Origin: Lolium rigidum
Taxonomy: Eukaryota; Streptophyta; Magnoliopsida; Poales; Poaceae
Length of the DNA stretch: 64,000 nucleotides
Assembly (NCBI RefSeq): GCF_022539505.1
Contig: NC_061510.1
Coordinates: 41,317,047-41,381,046 of the forward strand
Direction: 5' to 3'
Part shown: positions 44,863 to 55,480 of the stretch, piece by piece
How the letters are laid out: the number at the start of each line of letters is the position of its first letter
Numbering within the stretch: the stretch's first letter is position 1
Translations under genes and position numbers: made by a program
The notes under the pieces: generated by a model
What the model was told of the DNA's origin: nothing
What the model saw: only the letters and a program-made list of their open reading frames with translations
The model's database searches: none

Positions 44863-45184
44863 ACACCCTCGCCGTCGTACTCTACGAGGTCTCGCTTGCG
44901 CTGCTCCTGGAAGTAGGCGTTCCACGTCCCGTAGTTCTCCGGGTCCCACTGGGGATATACCCGCCGCTCCCAGGTGTGTTGGATCGCCGCCCTTCACTCG
45001 ACGCCTTGCGGGCTTGGCGGGATAGGGATCCCTTCGGCGCTTAGACGCTTGTCGCCGCTGGGGCAGCGCATATCGGGTGGGGCCATGTACCCCGCCTCGC
45101 ACAACAGGCGCGCCTCCCACTCGCGCAGGGTGCAACGGCCGAAGCCGTTGGCTGCCGCGGGATCGCGTTGAACCGTTCCGCCAT
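44863..45184 (-). pseudogene. Repeat-borne gene, N-terminal part
   Basis: A start codon at 45184 opens MAERFNAIPRQP. After a frame change it reads LLCEAGYMAPPDMRCPSGDK and RLSAEGIPIPP, a stop, then RAAIQHTWERRVYPQWDPEN, YGTWNAYFQEQRKRDLVEYD. The MxxPPDMRxP and WxAYFxxxxxxxLxxYD patterns are familiar from proteins scattered with transposons in Triticeae (recalled, not searched). The downstream half lies beyond the solo LTR. It lies head to head with a PIF/Harbinger transposase remnant at 45374, which could mean both belonged to one element. Confidence 0.5.
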
Positions 45185-45373
45185 GGTTAGGGTTGTTGTG
45201 GGGATTTGGCCTATAGTTTTTGGTGAGGTTCCTAGGGTTTCTCGGTGAGAGGGAATGGTGATGTGGGCAAGAACACGACGGGAATGGCTAGATAAATGCG
45301 AGGAGATGTGGGAAGATGAGCCGCAAAATGGCGGGAAACCACGGAAAGCTGCGGGCGTGTCACACCATTACGA

Positions 45374-45713
45374 TTTGTGAAGACCATCCAAAAACCCCCA
45401 AACAAAGAAACAAGCTCATTTTGCCAAGGCACAAAAGCATACCGAAAACACATTGAAAGAGCTTTTGGTGTTTTGCAAGCTCGGTTTGTAATTGCCCGGG
45501 GTCCAGCTTGCTTCTGGGACAAAAAAACCCTCAAAGCATCATGATATGTTGTGTGATTCTTCACAATCCTGGAGTTCTTCTATGGTAATGTTGAAAGGCT
45601 GTGCAACCACAAAGAAACCCTGACCACATTCAAGCATTTTTTGAGATGTATAGAGAAATTGAAGATTCAATCGCACACGCCCAGTTGAACCTTGATGTCA
45701 TAGAGCACTAGTA
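45374..45713 (+). pseudogene. PIF/Harbinger transposase C-terminal remnant
   Basis: The plus strand reads FVKTIQKPPNKETSSF, then across a frame change ERAFGVLQARFVIARGPACF and WDKKTLK. After two stops and another shift it reads YREIEDSIAHAQLNLDVIEH. ERAFGVLQARFxIxRGP is the conserved end of the DDE domain of PIF/Harbinger (ALP1-like) transposases. The catalytic residues further upstream are missing. The gene is dead. Confidence 0.75.
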
Positions 45714-45791
45714 GCCGCTACACTGCAGAGATTGATTCCTTTCATTTCATTTGATCACACTTCATTCATTTCCTATGTATTTGTGTGAGTA

Positions 45792-45958
45792 CAGTGGCAG
45801 ACCCAGAAAAATATATGTGTGGGGGCAAATCAAATGAGTGGGAGCATCTCTTGTATAAATTTACAAAATCTGAAGAATTCTAGTCAAATATGAACAAAAA
45901 CTATAGGAGTTCGAAATTTTGAGTGGGGGCCTGAGCTACACCTGGGTCCGCCCCAGTG
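45792..45958. mobile_element. hAT-like MITE
   Basis: CAGTGGCAGACCCAG at the left faces CACTGGGGCGGACCCAGGTG (reverse complement of the right end). CAGTGGCGGA-type ends are usual for Triticeae hAT MITEs. 167 bp. The 8-bp target duplication is not clear. Confidence 0.55.
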
Positions 45959-46159
45959 AGGAGAACAATTATTTGCTCGAAACCAATTGGTTATTTGTAT
46001 CATTATTTTATTTGAACTATTGATGTAATGTAATTTGGATGATCATTATATAGTCATGTTCAAAAGATTCTTTTGTTTTGTTAAGTATGCTGGGATATTT
46101 GGGAAATTAGATGTATGTGGTTTCTCTTTTCAAATTCATGTGCGCCGATCAGATCCCTT

Positions 46160-46174
46160 CTACTCATACGTTTT
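46160..46174. repeat. Left target-site duplication of the retroposon
   Basis: CTACTCATACGTTTT here is identical to 48037-48051. Confidence 0.85.
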
Positions 46175-48036
46175 TTTTTTGAAACGGAGGCAAAAGCTTT
46201 GCCTCATCCATTAATTAAGCAGAAGGTGCCCGATTTTTAGTAGAAAATCGGGCGAAAACCTACAAAGACAGGGTCAAGCCCACACTCACCCACACGACAC
46301 CGCGAAGGGCACACCGAACCACCCTGGCTACCCACAGAAGCTACACAAACGCGAAGTTCAAGTTGGCCTATGCCAAACAGATGGCTCCCCAAGAAAAGGC
46401 CGGTAGCTCCGATTCTGACGACGAGCCACGAAGAGGAGATGCACAAGACCTGCGCCGAAAAGGACCTTCACCGTCGGGCTGCCCCTCAAAGGTCATCGTA
46501 CACCACCCAAAGGCAGCTTCGACTTCACAGCAAGAGGAGGCCAACCTGAAGACATTCGGACACGCCGGGACGGAGCCGGCTAACACGGTCTTGCAGCAAC
46601 CAAACCATGCTCAGCACCATTGTCGTTGCCGCCCAAGCCCACCGTCGAGAGACACCTTATCGCCCACGCGACCCAAGGTCAAGCACCCTCGAAGATGACG
46701 AACATTCGGAGCCGCCGCTCCGACATACCGCTGCTCCGTCGCGCCCTGCACGTCCACCAAGACCACCACCTTCCGAGGCCGCCGCCCCAACGTACCACCG
46801 CTCGCCCTGGAGCTGCAACGCCGCACGAACCATCCACCCACAACCCAAGCTGCACAGGGCAAACGGCCGCAGACCACGGGCATCACACCAACTCATCCGG
46901 GGCCGCCGCCCCGACATAACGTCTGACCGTCCCCTCCAGGACGCGTCCAACCGAGCCGACTGCCCTGCCGCCCACACGGCCAGGGTCGCCACCCAAGCCG
47001 TGACAAGCCGCATCCCCGCACCATAGAGATGTTGCCGCACCGCCTTCCGGGGCCGCCGCCCCGGCTCACAGCCACCTACCCGAGGCCGCCGCCTCGGCAT
47101 CCTCCAACGCAGACGGCAAGGCAACGCAGCCCGGCAAACAAACCACCCTCGCCGAGAGAAGGTCATGCCCTCCAAAGACGACGCCTCCAAGAAGGAAAGC
47201 GACGAGACCGCCGCCGTCGCCCGCTCCGGCCGAGGCAAGAGCTTGGGTTTTCACCCGGAGGGCACGAAACCTTGAAGGCGGTAGAGGTAGGAGCTCCACG
47301 ACGATGCCTCCAAGAAGGGGAACGGCGCCCCAGGGCGTCGCCATCGCCGGCACCGACCAAGTCGGACGGAGCTTTCACCCGGAGCAAGCACCCTCCCGCC
47401 AAGGCTACCTTCACCGGCAGGGCAGCCGGAGCACGCCATCATGCGCGCCATCACCGTCGTCCACCAAACCCAGCACCTGTTGCAGCTCCCGCTGACCAAA
47501 AGATTTGGCCAGATTGCGTCCTCCACGCCGCGCAGCCCCGGGCAACCTCCACGCCACCACCCCTGCAAACGTCGTCGCCAAGCCCTTCCCGGCCGCCGAC
47601 GCGCAGCCCAGCCCACGCCACGGACCGCCGCCGGTGCGCAGGCCAAGACAAGATCTGGCCGCGCCCGATCTGCCGTGCCTCGCACAACCCGGCAAAGCCC
47701 GACCACCGGCGCCTCCACCCTGACGAGGGAGAGCACCACAGCTTCCCGGGGCCGCCGCCCCGGCTTCCGCGCGCCGGCGAGCTCGCCGTCGACGTCCCAG
47801 CCGCGACGACCAGGCCACCGGCGCCACCTCCGCAGAAGACGAGCCCCCGAGCCACCTTTGGCAGCCGGGCCCGCCGCCACCGCGGCAAAGGCCGGCGGCA
47901 GCGGCGGCGATGGAGGACGCCGGGGAGAGGGCTTGGCGGCGGCGGAGATCTTGCCCCCGGTGCCGCCTGGGTGCGACACGGGGGGTCGGGTCTATTCGTC
48001 TGAAGAAGACTTGGCGAAGGGAATAAAACAAACAGC
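46175..48036 (-). mobile_element. Non-LTR retroposon with GGCCGCC palindromes
   Basis: A poly(T) followed by GAAACGGAGGC marks the 3' end on the minus strand, and a perfect 15-bp target duplication flanks the 1.86-kb unit, so it arrived by target-primed reverse transcription. The interior is very GC-rich with six GG(G/A)GCCGCCGCC(C/T)C palindromes (about 46708, 46774, 46898, 47048, 47080 and 47745). Long ORFs occur on both strands (up to 324 codons at 47029-48003) but none has a reverse transcriptase motif. It is therefore non-autonomous, probably mobilised by an L1-type LINE. Confidence 0.7.
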
Positions 48037-48051
48037 CTACTCATACGTTTT
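48037..48051. repeat. Right target-site duplication of the retroposon
   Basis: CTACTCATACGTTTT, identical to 46160-46174. Confidence 0.85.
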
Positions 48052-48381
48052 CATGTGTCAAGATTTACCGGATCATCTAAGTTGCTCTAACTACCCATTT
48101 CACTGCCTCTCAAAAGTAAAAATACACGGTTCAGAGCCTTTGGTAAAGTGTGGGGCCTGAGATCGTATCGTTCTCGGGGATGCAGCCAGAGAATTCCACT
48201 ATCTCTCTACCAAGCCAGCAATGGTGCTGCTGCCGCTGCCCTGTGAATCAACGCGACAGAAAAAAAAGCATGGCAGGCTGCACCTTGCAACGGCCGGCCG
48301 GGCGATCGTACCACTGCACTTTACTTTCCCTCGGGATCCTCCCATTCGCTGTCCCCTTGTCTCTCTCTCTCTCTTCCTCTT

Positions 48382-48388
48382 TATATAC
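48382..48388 (+). promoter_or_regulatory. TATA box of the five-exon gene
   Basis: TATATAC in a CTCTTTATATACCCC context, preceded by a CTCTCTCTCTCTC tract (48359-48372). It lies about 120 bp upstream of the ATG, a normal plant promoter spacing. Confidence 0.6.
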
Positions 48389-48506
48389 CCCCACGCCGCA
48401 CGGCCCTGCGTTGCACGCCGCAACTCCCAAGCGCCCGCCGTCTCCTTTCTTGCTTCGCCACACCGCTCCGCCGCTCCCCCCTCCCCCGACCACCGCTCTC
48501 ATACCC

Positions 48507-50263
48507 ATGGCCGCCGACGAGGGCCAAGGAGCGGAATGGCAGGCCTTCCTCAACCTTGATGGCGTGGATGAGGAGGAGGCGCCTCCGGCGGTGGGAGCAC
48601 AGCCGCCCCTCGTCGTCGTGGAAGGCGACGGGATTCCTCCTGCTCCGCCGCTCCCAGCTCTGCCGGCCCCGGTGCTCCCTGAAGGCCAAGCGGAAGTCGT
48701 CGAACAAGATCTACCTCTGGATGGAGTGCATGAGGACCCAGCGCCACAGCAGCTACCAGGTTTGTCTCGCTTCCCGTCCCATGTTTCTTCCGTCCTGCCT
48801 CTGCTCCAGTCGTTTTCCTCGTCAAGCATGTTTAGGGCACTCCCCCAAATACTCCACCTTGGACCAGTGTTTTCTCTTGCAACACATACGGCGGCTCTTG
48901 CCTCCACGCGCTAGGTGAAACAGTTCAAAGTAGCCATCTTCGATGCCAACACAGCCACGCTCCCTCTGGGTTGCCGCCGGCAACATACTAGACCACCCGC
49001 GCACCAAGACCATGTAGTTCGTCGCGCGCCAGTATCACTTCCACTTGGTCATCACGCACGTTTAGGGCTTTCCCCAATGATCAACATCCACGCTGGAATA
49101 GCTTGTTTGCAGGTCCATCAACGGGACTAGCTAACTGAATAGATTTCAACAAGTAATCTTTTTTTTTGTTCCGTATGAAGAAAATTCTGTGTGAACAGGC
49201 TCGTAATTCAACAGAGATTCGTGTGTAGGCCCAGTCCAGATGATGGAGCAGGCCCAGATGATGGAGCAGGCGCTGATGCAAGATGATGGAGCAGACGCTG
49301 ATCAAGATTTGGTTCCAGATGAGCATGAGCAGATGCTGAAGGCGTTCCAGGATGCGCTGGTGCCCCCCGTGCTGCCTGGTGATGAGCAGGAGGCTCCTCC
49401 GGCTGTGCCAGCACAACAGCATCTCGAGGTCGCGCAAGATGACCAGGTTCCTCCTCTGGATGGAGTGGAGGAGAATCCGGCGCCAGTTCTCCAACAGCAG
49501 CAGCAGCCAGGTTGATCTCGCTTTCGATCTCGTCTTCTATTTGTTCTGGGAGAAAGAAGATGACTAGTAATTCCACAACATTTTCAATTCGCGTGCTTCT
49601 TACAGGTGTGCAAGTCGAGCAGCTGATGGCGCTTCTCAGAGGGATGCAAGATGATCATCTGGCCAAGAAACGGAGGCTGGAGGGCCGTTTCGCCCCACAG
49701 GGTGAGCATGAAGACTATTGCAATTCTGTATGCTGTAACCGGACTATTGAAGTCGTTTACTCACTCAAGTTTATGCAGGTGGAAGCGGATCTGGAACTGC
49801 TATCCAGGTTCCTGTGCTGTACGGTGGTGGGCCTGGTGGCATGGTCGGCCAGATGGTATATCCAAATCCACATATGGGTAATGAACTGAACTAATTTGTC
49901 TTGTTTACCCGATTCTGCAAATCACGATATACTGATTCGCATAACTCAAACTGTTTTGCTGTGCCAGGAGGCCTAGGACAAGGACCTGCTGCGGTTGGTG
50001 TCCCCGGCCCAATTCCCTTCATCGGACCCGGCGGCGTCGGACCCGGCGGCGTGCCACTACCCAAGGAGCCATTGCGCTTGTGTCGCGCCTGCAATGCCCT
50101 GGGCGCGATCCAAAGTAGGGCTTCGCAATCAGTGACACGTTACCACCTCTTCATCCCGCACGAGTGTTTGTGTGCGATATGCCAGACTGACAGGGATCGG
50201 CGAATTGTCCACTGCGACTACTGTGGTGTTTACTTCGCTGCAACCGGCGGACTGCCGGAGTAG
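48507..50263 (+). CDS. Five-exon gene, acidic/Pro-rich protein with Cys-rich C-terminus
   Basis: I do not recognise the family. Proposed exons are 48507-48759, 49229-49510, 49606-49701, 49779-49877 and 49968-50263. All four introns have GT..AG ends and phase 1, and together they give an uninterrupted 341-residue frame. The start (CCCATGG) suits plant initiation. Residues 1-84 and about 125-178 are similar acidic modules (EAPPAV, PLDGVHEDPAP and PLDGVEENPAP), each ending just before an intron. Residues 180-205 form a charged helix with KKRR, a possible nuclear signal. A Gly/Pro-rich part follows, then a C-terminus with C282-x2-C285, C310-x-C312-x2-C315 and H325-C326-x2-C329, likely zinc-binding. 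A role in nucleic-acid or protein binding is only inference. Other splice choices in the long first intron are possible. Confidence 0.65.
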
Positions 50264-50300
50264 TTGGGTTACTTGTACCGTAGTACTAAACTGGAGTAGC

Positions 50301-50342
50301 AAGTAACTGAGACCGAAGACTAAGTAATTGAGACCGAAGATG
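50301..50342 (+). repeat. Short tandem repeat in the 3' untranslated region
   Basis: AAGTAACTGAGACCGAAGA is followed directly by AAGTAATTGAGACCGAAGA, about 21 bp per unit, 40 bp past the stop codon of the five-exon gene. Confidence 0.7.
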
Positions 50343-50455
50343 CAGGGATGTTTATTGGTAGCACTAAAAGGCATGTAAACATCATTAATGGTTGGAAATT
50401 ACACATTTCGTCTTCTCTTCCTTTTGTGGTTTTTGACGATGTTTCTCAATCACGC

Positions 50456-50470
50456 GGTAAAATGTAACTT
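50456..50470. repeat. Left target-site duplication of the LINE
   Basis: GGTAAAATGTAACTT pairs with GGTAAAATGCAACTT at 55206-55220 (14 of 15 bases). Confidence 0.85.
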
Positions 50471-50642
50471 TTTTTTCGATAAAGGATGCTTTATTATTTT
50501 GAAAAGCAATTACATTCAGCCTCTGCATAACCAGGATGCACACAGCCGTTTAAATGTATCAAGTCAAAAGATGGAAAAAAAAACTAGGCGAAATACATAT
50601 CGGAACGATGAAACATATAACGCCTAAGGTGTGGGAGGTAGA

Positions 50643-52015
50643 CTATGCTGCCACCCATGTAGGAAAAAAAGTATCCCTCGCTGTAGCCTCCAACCGTATA
50701 CAGACCTCCGTAAACAGATTTCGGTTCTCCATTCGCTGAAGAGGTAACCACAAACCGAGAATACATGTACATTTGTAGATGACCTGCAACAAAGAGCAAT
50801 TTGTATCGTTAAAAATCTTGTCATTTCTATTTAGCCAAAGCGCCCATATAACTGCTAGCGCCCCCACCCTAAGAAGTAACTTAAACCTTGAATCTATACC
50901 GTGAAGCCAATTGCCAAAGACATTGGCCACACTAGTCGGAGGATACAGGGTAGACGCTACTTGGATGACTGACCATATAGATCTCGCAAATTGGCACTGA
51001 AAGAAAATGTGTTTAATGGTTTCATCGTGATGATAGAAAACACACCATGTACTTCCGTGCCAATTCCGCTTAACAAGATTGTCATTGGTGAGAATAACAG
51101 CTCGACGAAGATACCATCCAAAAAAAATATTTTTAATGGTATCTTCATCTTCCAAATATTCTTATTATTATCAACTGGTATATCAGAATGAAGTATGGCG
51201 CTGTATAATAATTTGACCGAGAAAGAGCCATCTACATGTAAATTCCATCTAAATTCGTCCGGTTCAGGTGATAGGTTAATATCCCCTAGCCGTTGAATTA
51301 GTGAATTCCATGCCAATAGCCTTTGTCCAAGCAAAACACGTCTGAACGTCACATTCGGAGGCGAGGTAGCCATTACTATGGCAATGGTATCACCTTTGCG
51401 ATGAACAATACTATACAACGCAGGATACTGTTCGCTTAAGGGTGCATTGTCTAAGCAAGCATCTTCTCAGAACCATATCTGTGCTCCATTCTTGATCGAG
51501 AAAGTACCATGGCGAAATAAGACATTTTTTGTCGCCATTAGACCAGCCCAGAAGTGTGAATCCCCAGGTTTCCAAACCACTTGGGATAACGTCTTCGAGC
51601 CGATATATTTTCTCCGAAAAATAGTTTGCCAAATCCCATCCTCGGTAAGAAGCTTAAAACGCCATTTACCCAGCAGAGCTGAATTCTTGACCTCCAGGTC
51701 ATGAACTCCAAGCCCACCTTGATCTTTGGGACTACAATCTATACTCCATTTAACCAGTCGTTTTTTTTTCTCGCTGTCCCCTTGCCAAAAGAATCTGGAT
51801 CGATAATAATCGAGTTTATGCAGAATTCCTTTTGGCAATAGGAAGAATGATAACATATACAGGACCATATTTGTCAGTACCGAATTAATGAGTATCAATC
51901 TTCCCCCCAGGGACATCAATTTACCTTTCCAACTACTAAGGCGCTTGTGTAATATTTCTTCCACTATTTTCCGTTCAGCAATTATAAGTCTCCGATAATG
52001 AATCGGAATACCCAA
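50643..52015 (-). pseudogene. LINE ORF2, C-terminal part
   Basis: Reading leftward: the thumb/connection part (GIPIHYRRLIIAERKIVEEI, LSSWKGKLMSLGGRLILINS, FFWQGDSEKKKRL, WSIDCSPKDQGGLGVHDL), then a zinc-binding domain of the zf-RVT type near 50990-51100 (ETIKHIFFQC). The usual C-x-F-C pair there reads C-V-F-Y, so one cysteine is lost. The end reads ALWLNRNDKIFND. Frame breaks lie near 51480 and 51130. Confidence 0.8.
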
Positions 52016-53410
52016 ATAGCGAATAGGAAATTGGCTTTGCCCTCAACCAAACAACTCTGTATATAGAGTTGTATCATCTTGGGCATCACCGAAACAGAAC
52101 AATTCACTTTTATGGAAAATGATTTATAATCCCGACAACTTCTCGAAAGCCGCCAAAATTAATTTCAGGTTGCGAGTTTTTTCGAGATCGTGATCCATAA
52201 ACATAATTGTATCGTCGGCATATTGAAGGATAGATAAACCACCATCAACGAGATGTGGAATCACACCTTCAATCTGACCATCAGACTTGGCCCGCTCTAT
52301 GAGTATAGCCAGCATATCCGCCACAATGTTGAATAACATTGGTGATAACGGATCCCCTTAGCGTAACCCTTTTAGTCTTTGGAAATAATGGCCGGTGTCA
52401 TCATTAACCCGGATTTCCACACTACCTCTATACACAAAATCATTTATTAAAGCGCGCCATTCAGGAGAAAAACCATTCATCCTGAGCGTCTGTTGTAAGA
52501 AAGACCACTTGACCTTATCATAAGCCTTTTCAAAATCTAGTTTTAAAATAACCCCATTTAATTTCTTAGTATGCATCTCATGTACCGTCTCATGCAAAAC
52601 CGCCACTCCATCGAGGATATTTCTTCCTTGCATGAAAGCGGTCTGTGATGGCTGAACGATATGATCCGCAACCGTATTAAGTCTAATGGTGGCCACTTTC
52701 GTGAAAATCTTGAAACTTACGTTTAAGAGGCAAATAGGTCTATATTGTTGAATCCTTTCTGCCTCATTAACTTTCAGTAAAAAGATTACTTCACCAAAAT
52801 TTAGAAGAAATAATTCTAGTTGTCCTATATGCAGAGCACTGAACAAATCTAGAAGATCTGCTGTAATAGTATCCCAGAAAGTTTGATAAAACTCCACTGG
52901 AAAAACATCCGGACCCGGTGCTTTGTTGCATTCCATTTGGAAAATTGCCTTTTGCACCTCTTCCTCAGAATAAGGTGCAGTTAATAAGCCATTTTCTTAT
53001 ATAGAAACTTGGGGTATATCAGCTGTTAAGTCCTCGTTTAGAGAAAAGGAACTTTCATCCGTAGGACCAAATAGACCTTTATAATAATTAGTAATGTAAG
53101 ATTTGAGTTGCTCATGGCCTTCAATCAACCCTTCATCTTGATTAAGAGAGTGAATACGTTTTTTCCGGTGTCTCCAATTGGCTATGCCATGGAAATATCG
53201 CACATTTGAGTCTCCTTCCAAAATGAATTGGGCTTTGGAACGTTGATACCATTTGAGTTCCTCTTCGCGAAGGAGACTCGCCATCTGCGCATTGGACTGA
53301 TTCTTAAGTTCAATCTCATGCGGAGACAGCGGTCTTACCTTAGCAACAACCTCTAGCTCATCAATAACAGTTGATAAGCAAGCTTTCTCTTTTTTAAGGA
53401 TGCCAGCCAT
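52016..53410 (-). pseudogene. LINE ORF2, reverse transcriptase domain
   Basis: This part contains the enzyme that copies LINE RNA at the nicked target. Motifs read leftward: KAQFILEGDSNVRYFHGIAN, a KAPGPDVFPVEFYQTFW stretch, QQYRPICLLNVSFKIFTKV, FMQGRNILDGVAVLHE, LKLDFEKAYDKVKW, QGDP-type region, and the catalytic ILQYADDTIMF near 52215. The YADD residues are intact. Stops near 52995 and 52360 break the frame. Confidence 0.88.
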
Positions 53411-53466
53411 GTGGGCAGCCTAACCAGAGAGATGTCTGCGCATTGCACGCATCTTATTATTCCATC

Positions 53467-54291
53467 TCAAGATTGGAGTGCTACCACCGACCGGTCTCTC
53501 ACCGTCTTAACCATATAATGGAACCCTTCTCTATGTAGCCAGCCAAGTTCAAATTTGAAAGGCCGTTTACAAACAGGTCGGGGATTCCCAGTAGTTAGGA
53601 GGATAGGAGCATGGTCAGACAATTTTTCAATACGTTCTAGTGCACGGACAGACACCATAGGATATTTATCTTCCCATTCGGTATCCATCAACACGCGATC
53701 TAGCTTTTCGTATGTGGGTTCAGGCAAGCTGCTGGCCCAAGTAAACTTTCGACCGGACATAAACACCTCTCTTAAGTCAAGGCTATCAATGACAGCATTA
53801 AACAAGAAAGGCCAATATCGATCAAAAAGACCTTTACTTTTCTCATGAAGAAATCTTAGTAAATTGAAATCCCCTCTGATCAAAATTGGGTAGGGATTAT
53901 ATTTAGTAAGATTTACCAACTCACGTAAAAAGTCAGCCTTAAAAGCGTCTTGGGCGGCACCATACACAGCAACCAGACTCCAAGTGAAACCGTCAGCTTT
54001 ATTATGAATGTCGAGCTTAATGTAATACTCTCCATCAGAACTAGCTAGAACAGTCATAGTGTCTATGCGGACGCCGAGTAAAATGCCCCCAGACCTACTA
54101 CGAGGCGGGCGAGAAAACCACTCAAAGTTAATCCCGCCTGATAAACGGTAGAGGAAACTCTGTGAGAAATTCCGCCAACCCGTCTCTGATATGGAAATAA
54201 AATCTAAATCATAATCTCTACAACCATCGGCAACGTGAGAATGCTTAGCCAAGTCACCAAGACCTCTGCTATTCCGAAACATGCCATTCAT
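53467..54291 (-). CDS. LINE ORF2, AP-type endonuclease domain
   Basis: Opens with MNGMFRNSRGLGDLAKHSHV at 54291, and reads DFISISETG (the glutamate motif), SGGILLGVRID, WSLVAVYGAAQ, ILIRGDFNLLRF (GDFN active site), FTWASSLPEPTYEKLDRVLM and LSDHAPILL (the SDH motif). These are the conserved boxes of the apurinic-type endonuclease that nicks target DNA in L1 LINEs. The frame is intact for 274 codons and then stops; the remainder of ORF2 follows in other frames. Its start overlaps the ORF1 stop by four bases (ATGA). Confidence 0.88.
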   Translation of the reverse strand: MNGMFRNSRGLGDLAKHSHVADGCRDYDLDFISISETGWRNFSQSFLYRLSGGINFEWFSRPPRSRSGGILLGVRIDTMTVLASSDGEYYIKLDIHNKADGFTWSLVAVYGAAQDAFKADFLRELVNLTKYNPYPILIRGDFNLLRFLHEKSKGLFDRYWPFLFNAVIDSLDLREVFMSGRKFTWASSLPEPTYEKLDRVLMDTEWEDKYPMVSVRALERIEKLSDHAPILLTTGNPRPVCKRPFKFELGWLHREGFHYMVKTVRDRSVVALQS

Positions 54292-55205
54292 TGAGAAACT
54301 ATTTTAGATTTAGTACTCTTGCCATACCGACAAGACTTCTTTCCAGCTGATGACCGAGAACCTCGTGCTAAAGCTTTTAGATCATAAACTGAACTAAGCT
54401 CCGAGTTTTCTAAGTCGACTTCTGAAATATTACCAATGATAGCCGAGAGAAGCTGACCATCTAGGATGTCATCCTCTTCATCATCGTCTATCATGGAAGT
54501 TTCAAGCCCAGTGGAGTCATTCGGAACAACCGTTAAACGGTCAAGCTTCGTCTGTCTCAACACATTAGCCGAAACCGAGATCTCATCAGACCGAGTACCC
54601 AACGAGACCCCTAGACTACTCAAATTCGAAGAAATACGTGAATCTGAAAAGGAAGTAAATGACTTGGATGATTGTTTAGTACCAGCCGTGTCGAGGTTCT
54701 TCTCCGCCTTGCGTCGCATGGCTCTCTGCATGACATCATCATCCGTCGCCCCCGACCCATCCTCCGCAAGCGCGTACCTCCCACTCCGCCTCACCGTCGG
54801 CTGAACTACAGGAGGAGGGACATCGGGAGGAGGCTGCTGCAAGGAGACCGGCGATGGTGAAGTCGAACAAGGTGAAGAACCCGTCGAAGCAGGAGTAGAG
54901 TCTGATGATACAGGGGTAGAAGGCGGTGTAGCCCCCTATACCGAACCAGACCATGGAGAGCCCCCCTCCACAGGCGAAGACGGCGTCGACACAAGATCTC
55001 CAGCATGCGCCTGCTGCGCCTCCACGAAGACCGCGCCAGCCCGGCACGGCTGTGTGTCGAGCGTGAGCAGCTTCTCCCGCCCCGCTCCACTCCGGCTCTG
55101 CAGTGCCTCGGCCGGCGTGCGAACCTCCTCGACGACCGCGCGGCACGGCTGAGCGCCACCAATCGTGGAAGCCGTCGACGGCTGCTGCAGGTGTGGGACC
55201 ACTAT
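54288..55205 (-). pseudogene. LINE ORF1, C-terminal part
   Basis: The frame runs from the truncated 5' end of the element to a TGA at 54290-54288, with a single in-frame stop near 54936; the longest clean ORF starts at 54842. It is proline/serine-rich and then charged (RRSGRYALAEDGSGATDDD, MRRKAEKNLDTAG, ILDGQLLSAIIGNISEVDL). The N-terminal zinc knuckle expected of plant L1 ORF1 lies in the part lost by 5' truncation. ORF1 proteins bind LINE RNA. Confidence 0.7.
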
Positions 55206-55220
55206 GGTAAAATGCAACTT
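55206..55220. repeat. Right target-site duplication of the LINE
   Basis: GGTAAAATGCAACTT, one base different from 50456-50470. Confidence 0.85.
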
Positions 55221-55480
55221 GGCTGAACGTCTGCGGAGAAACACTAACGGGTGTCCATAAGGGCATTTCTAGCGGTCTGACACACACAAACCAAAAGTTT
55301 TACTCATTAATGTCGGCGAGGATAAAAGGGTCTGTTCCTAGCCCAACGGCCAAACGATAAGGTAACCGGCATGTCCGTGCAGACGCATTTCCGGCCCAAA
55401 TTTGGGCTCAGAATGTGTCGGCGCGAACACAATGCGGTCAGCGCACGCATTCGCACCGTTCTCAATCGGGCACGCTTGGA
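55221..55480. other. Intergenic DNA
   Basis: The old downstream flank of the five-exon gene continues here. GC content rises from about 55370 (CGGCGCGAACACAATGCGG). No gene is supported. Confidence 0.4.

Larger units (their letters stand above)
50471..55205 (-). mobile_element. L1-type LINE, 5'-truncated
   Basis: The 4.7-kb element is flanked by a 15-bp target duplication with one mismatch. On the minus strand it begins inside ORF1, continues through endonuclease, reverse transcriptase and a C-terminal cysteine-rich domain (ORF2), and ends in a short untranslated region and poly(A) next to 50470. ORF2 has several stops and frameshifts, so this copy is inactive. It landed about 190 bp past the stop codon of the five-exon gene, antisense to it. 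Confidence 0.9.

Noticed and set aside
47029..48003. 324-codon plus-strand ORF and equally long minus-strand ORFs (47251-47979, 46657-47238)
   Set aside because: They overlap on both strands in a very GC-rich retroposon with few stop codons by composition, and none shows a domain. They were not called genes.
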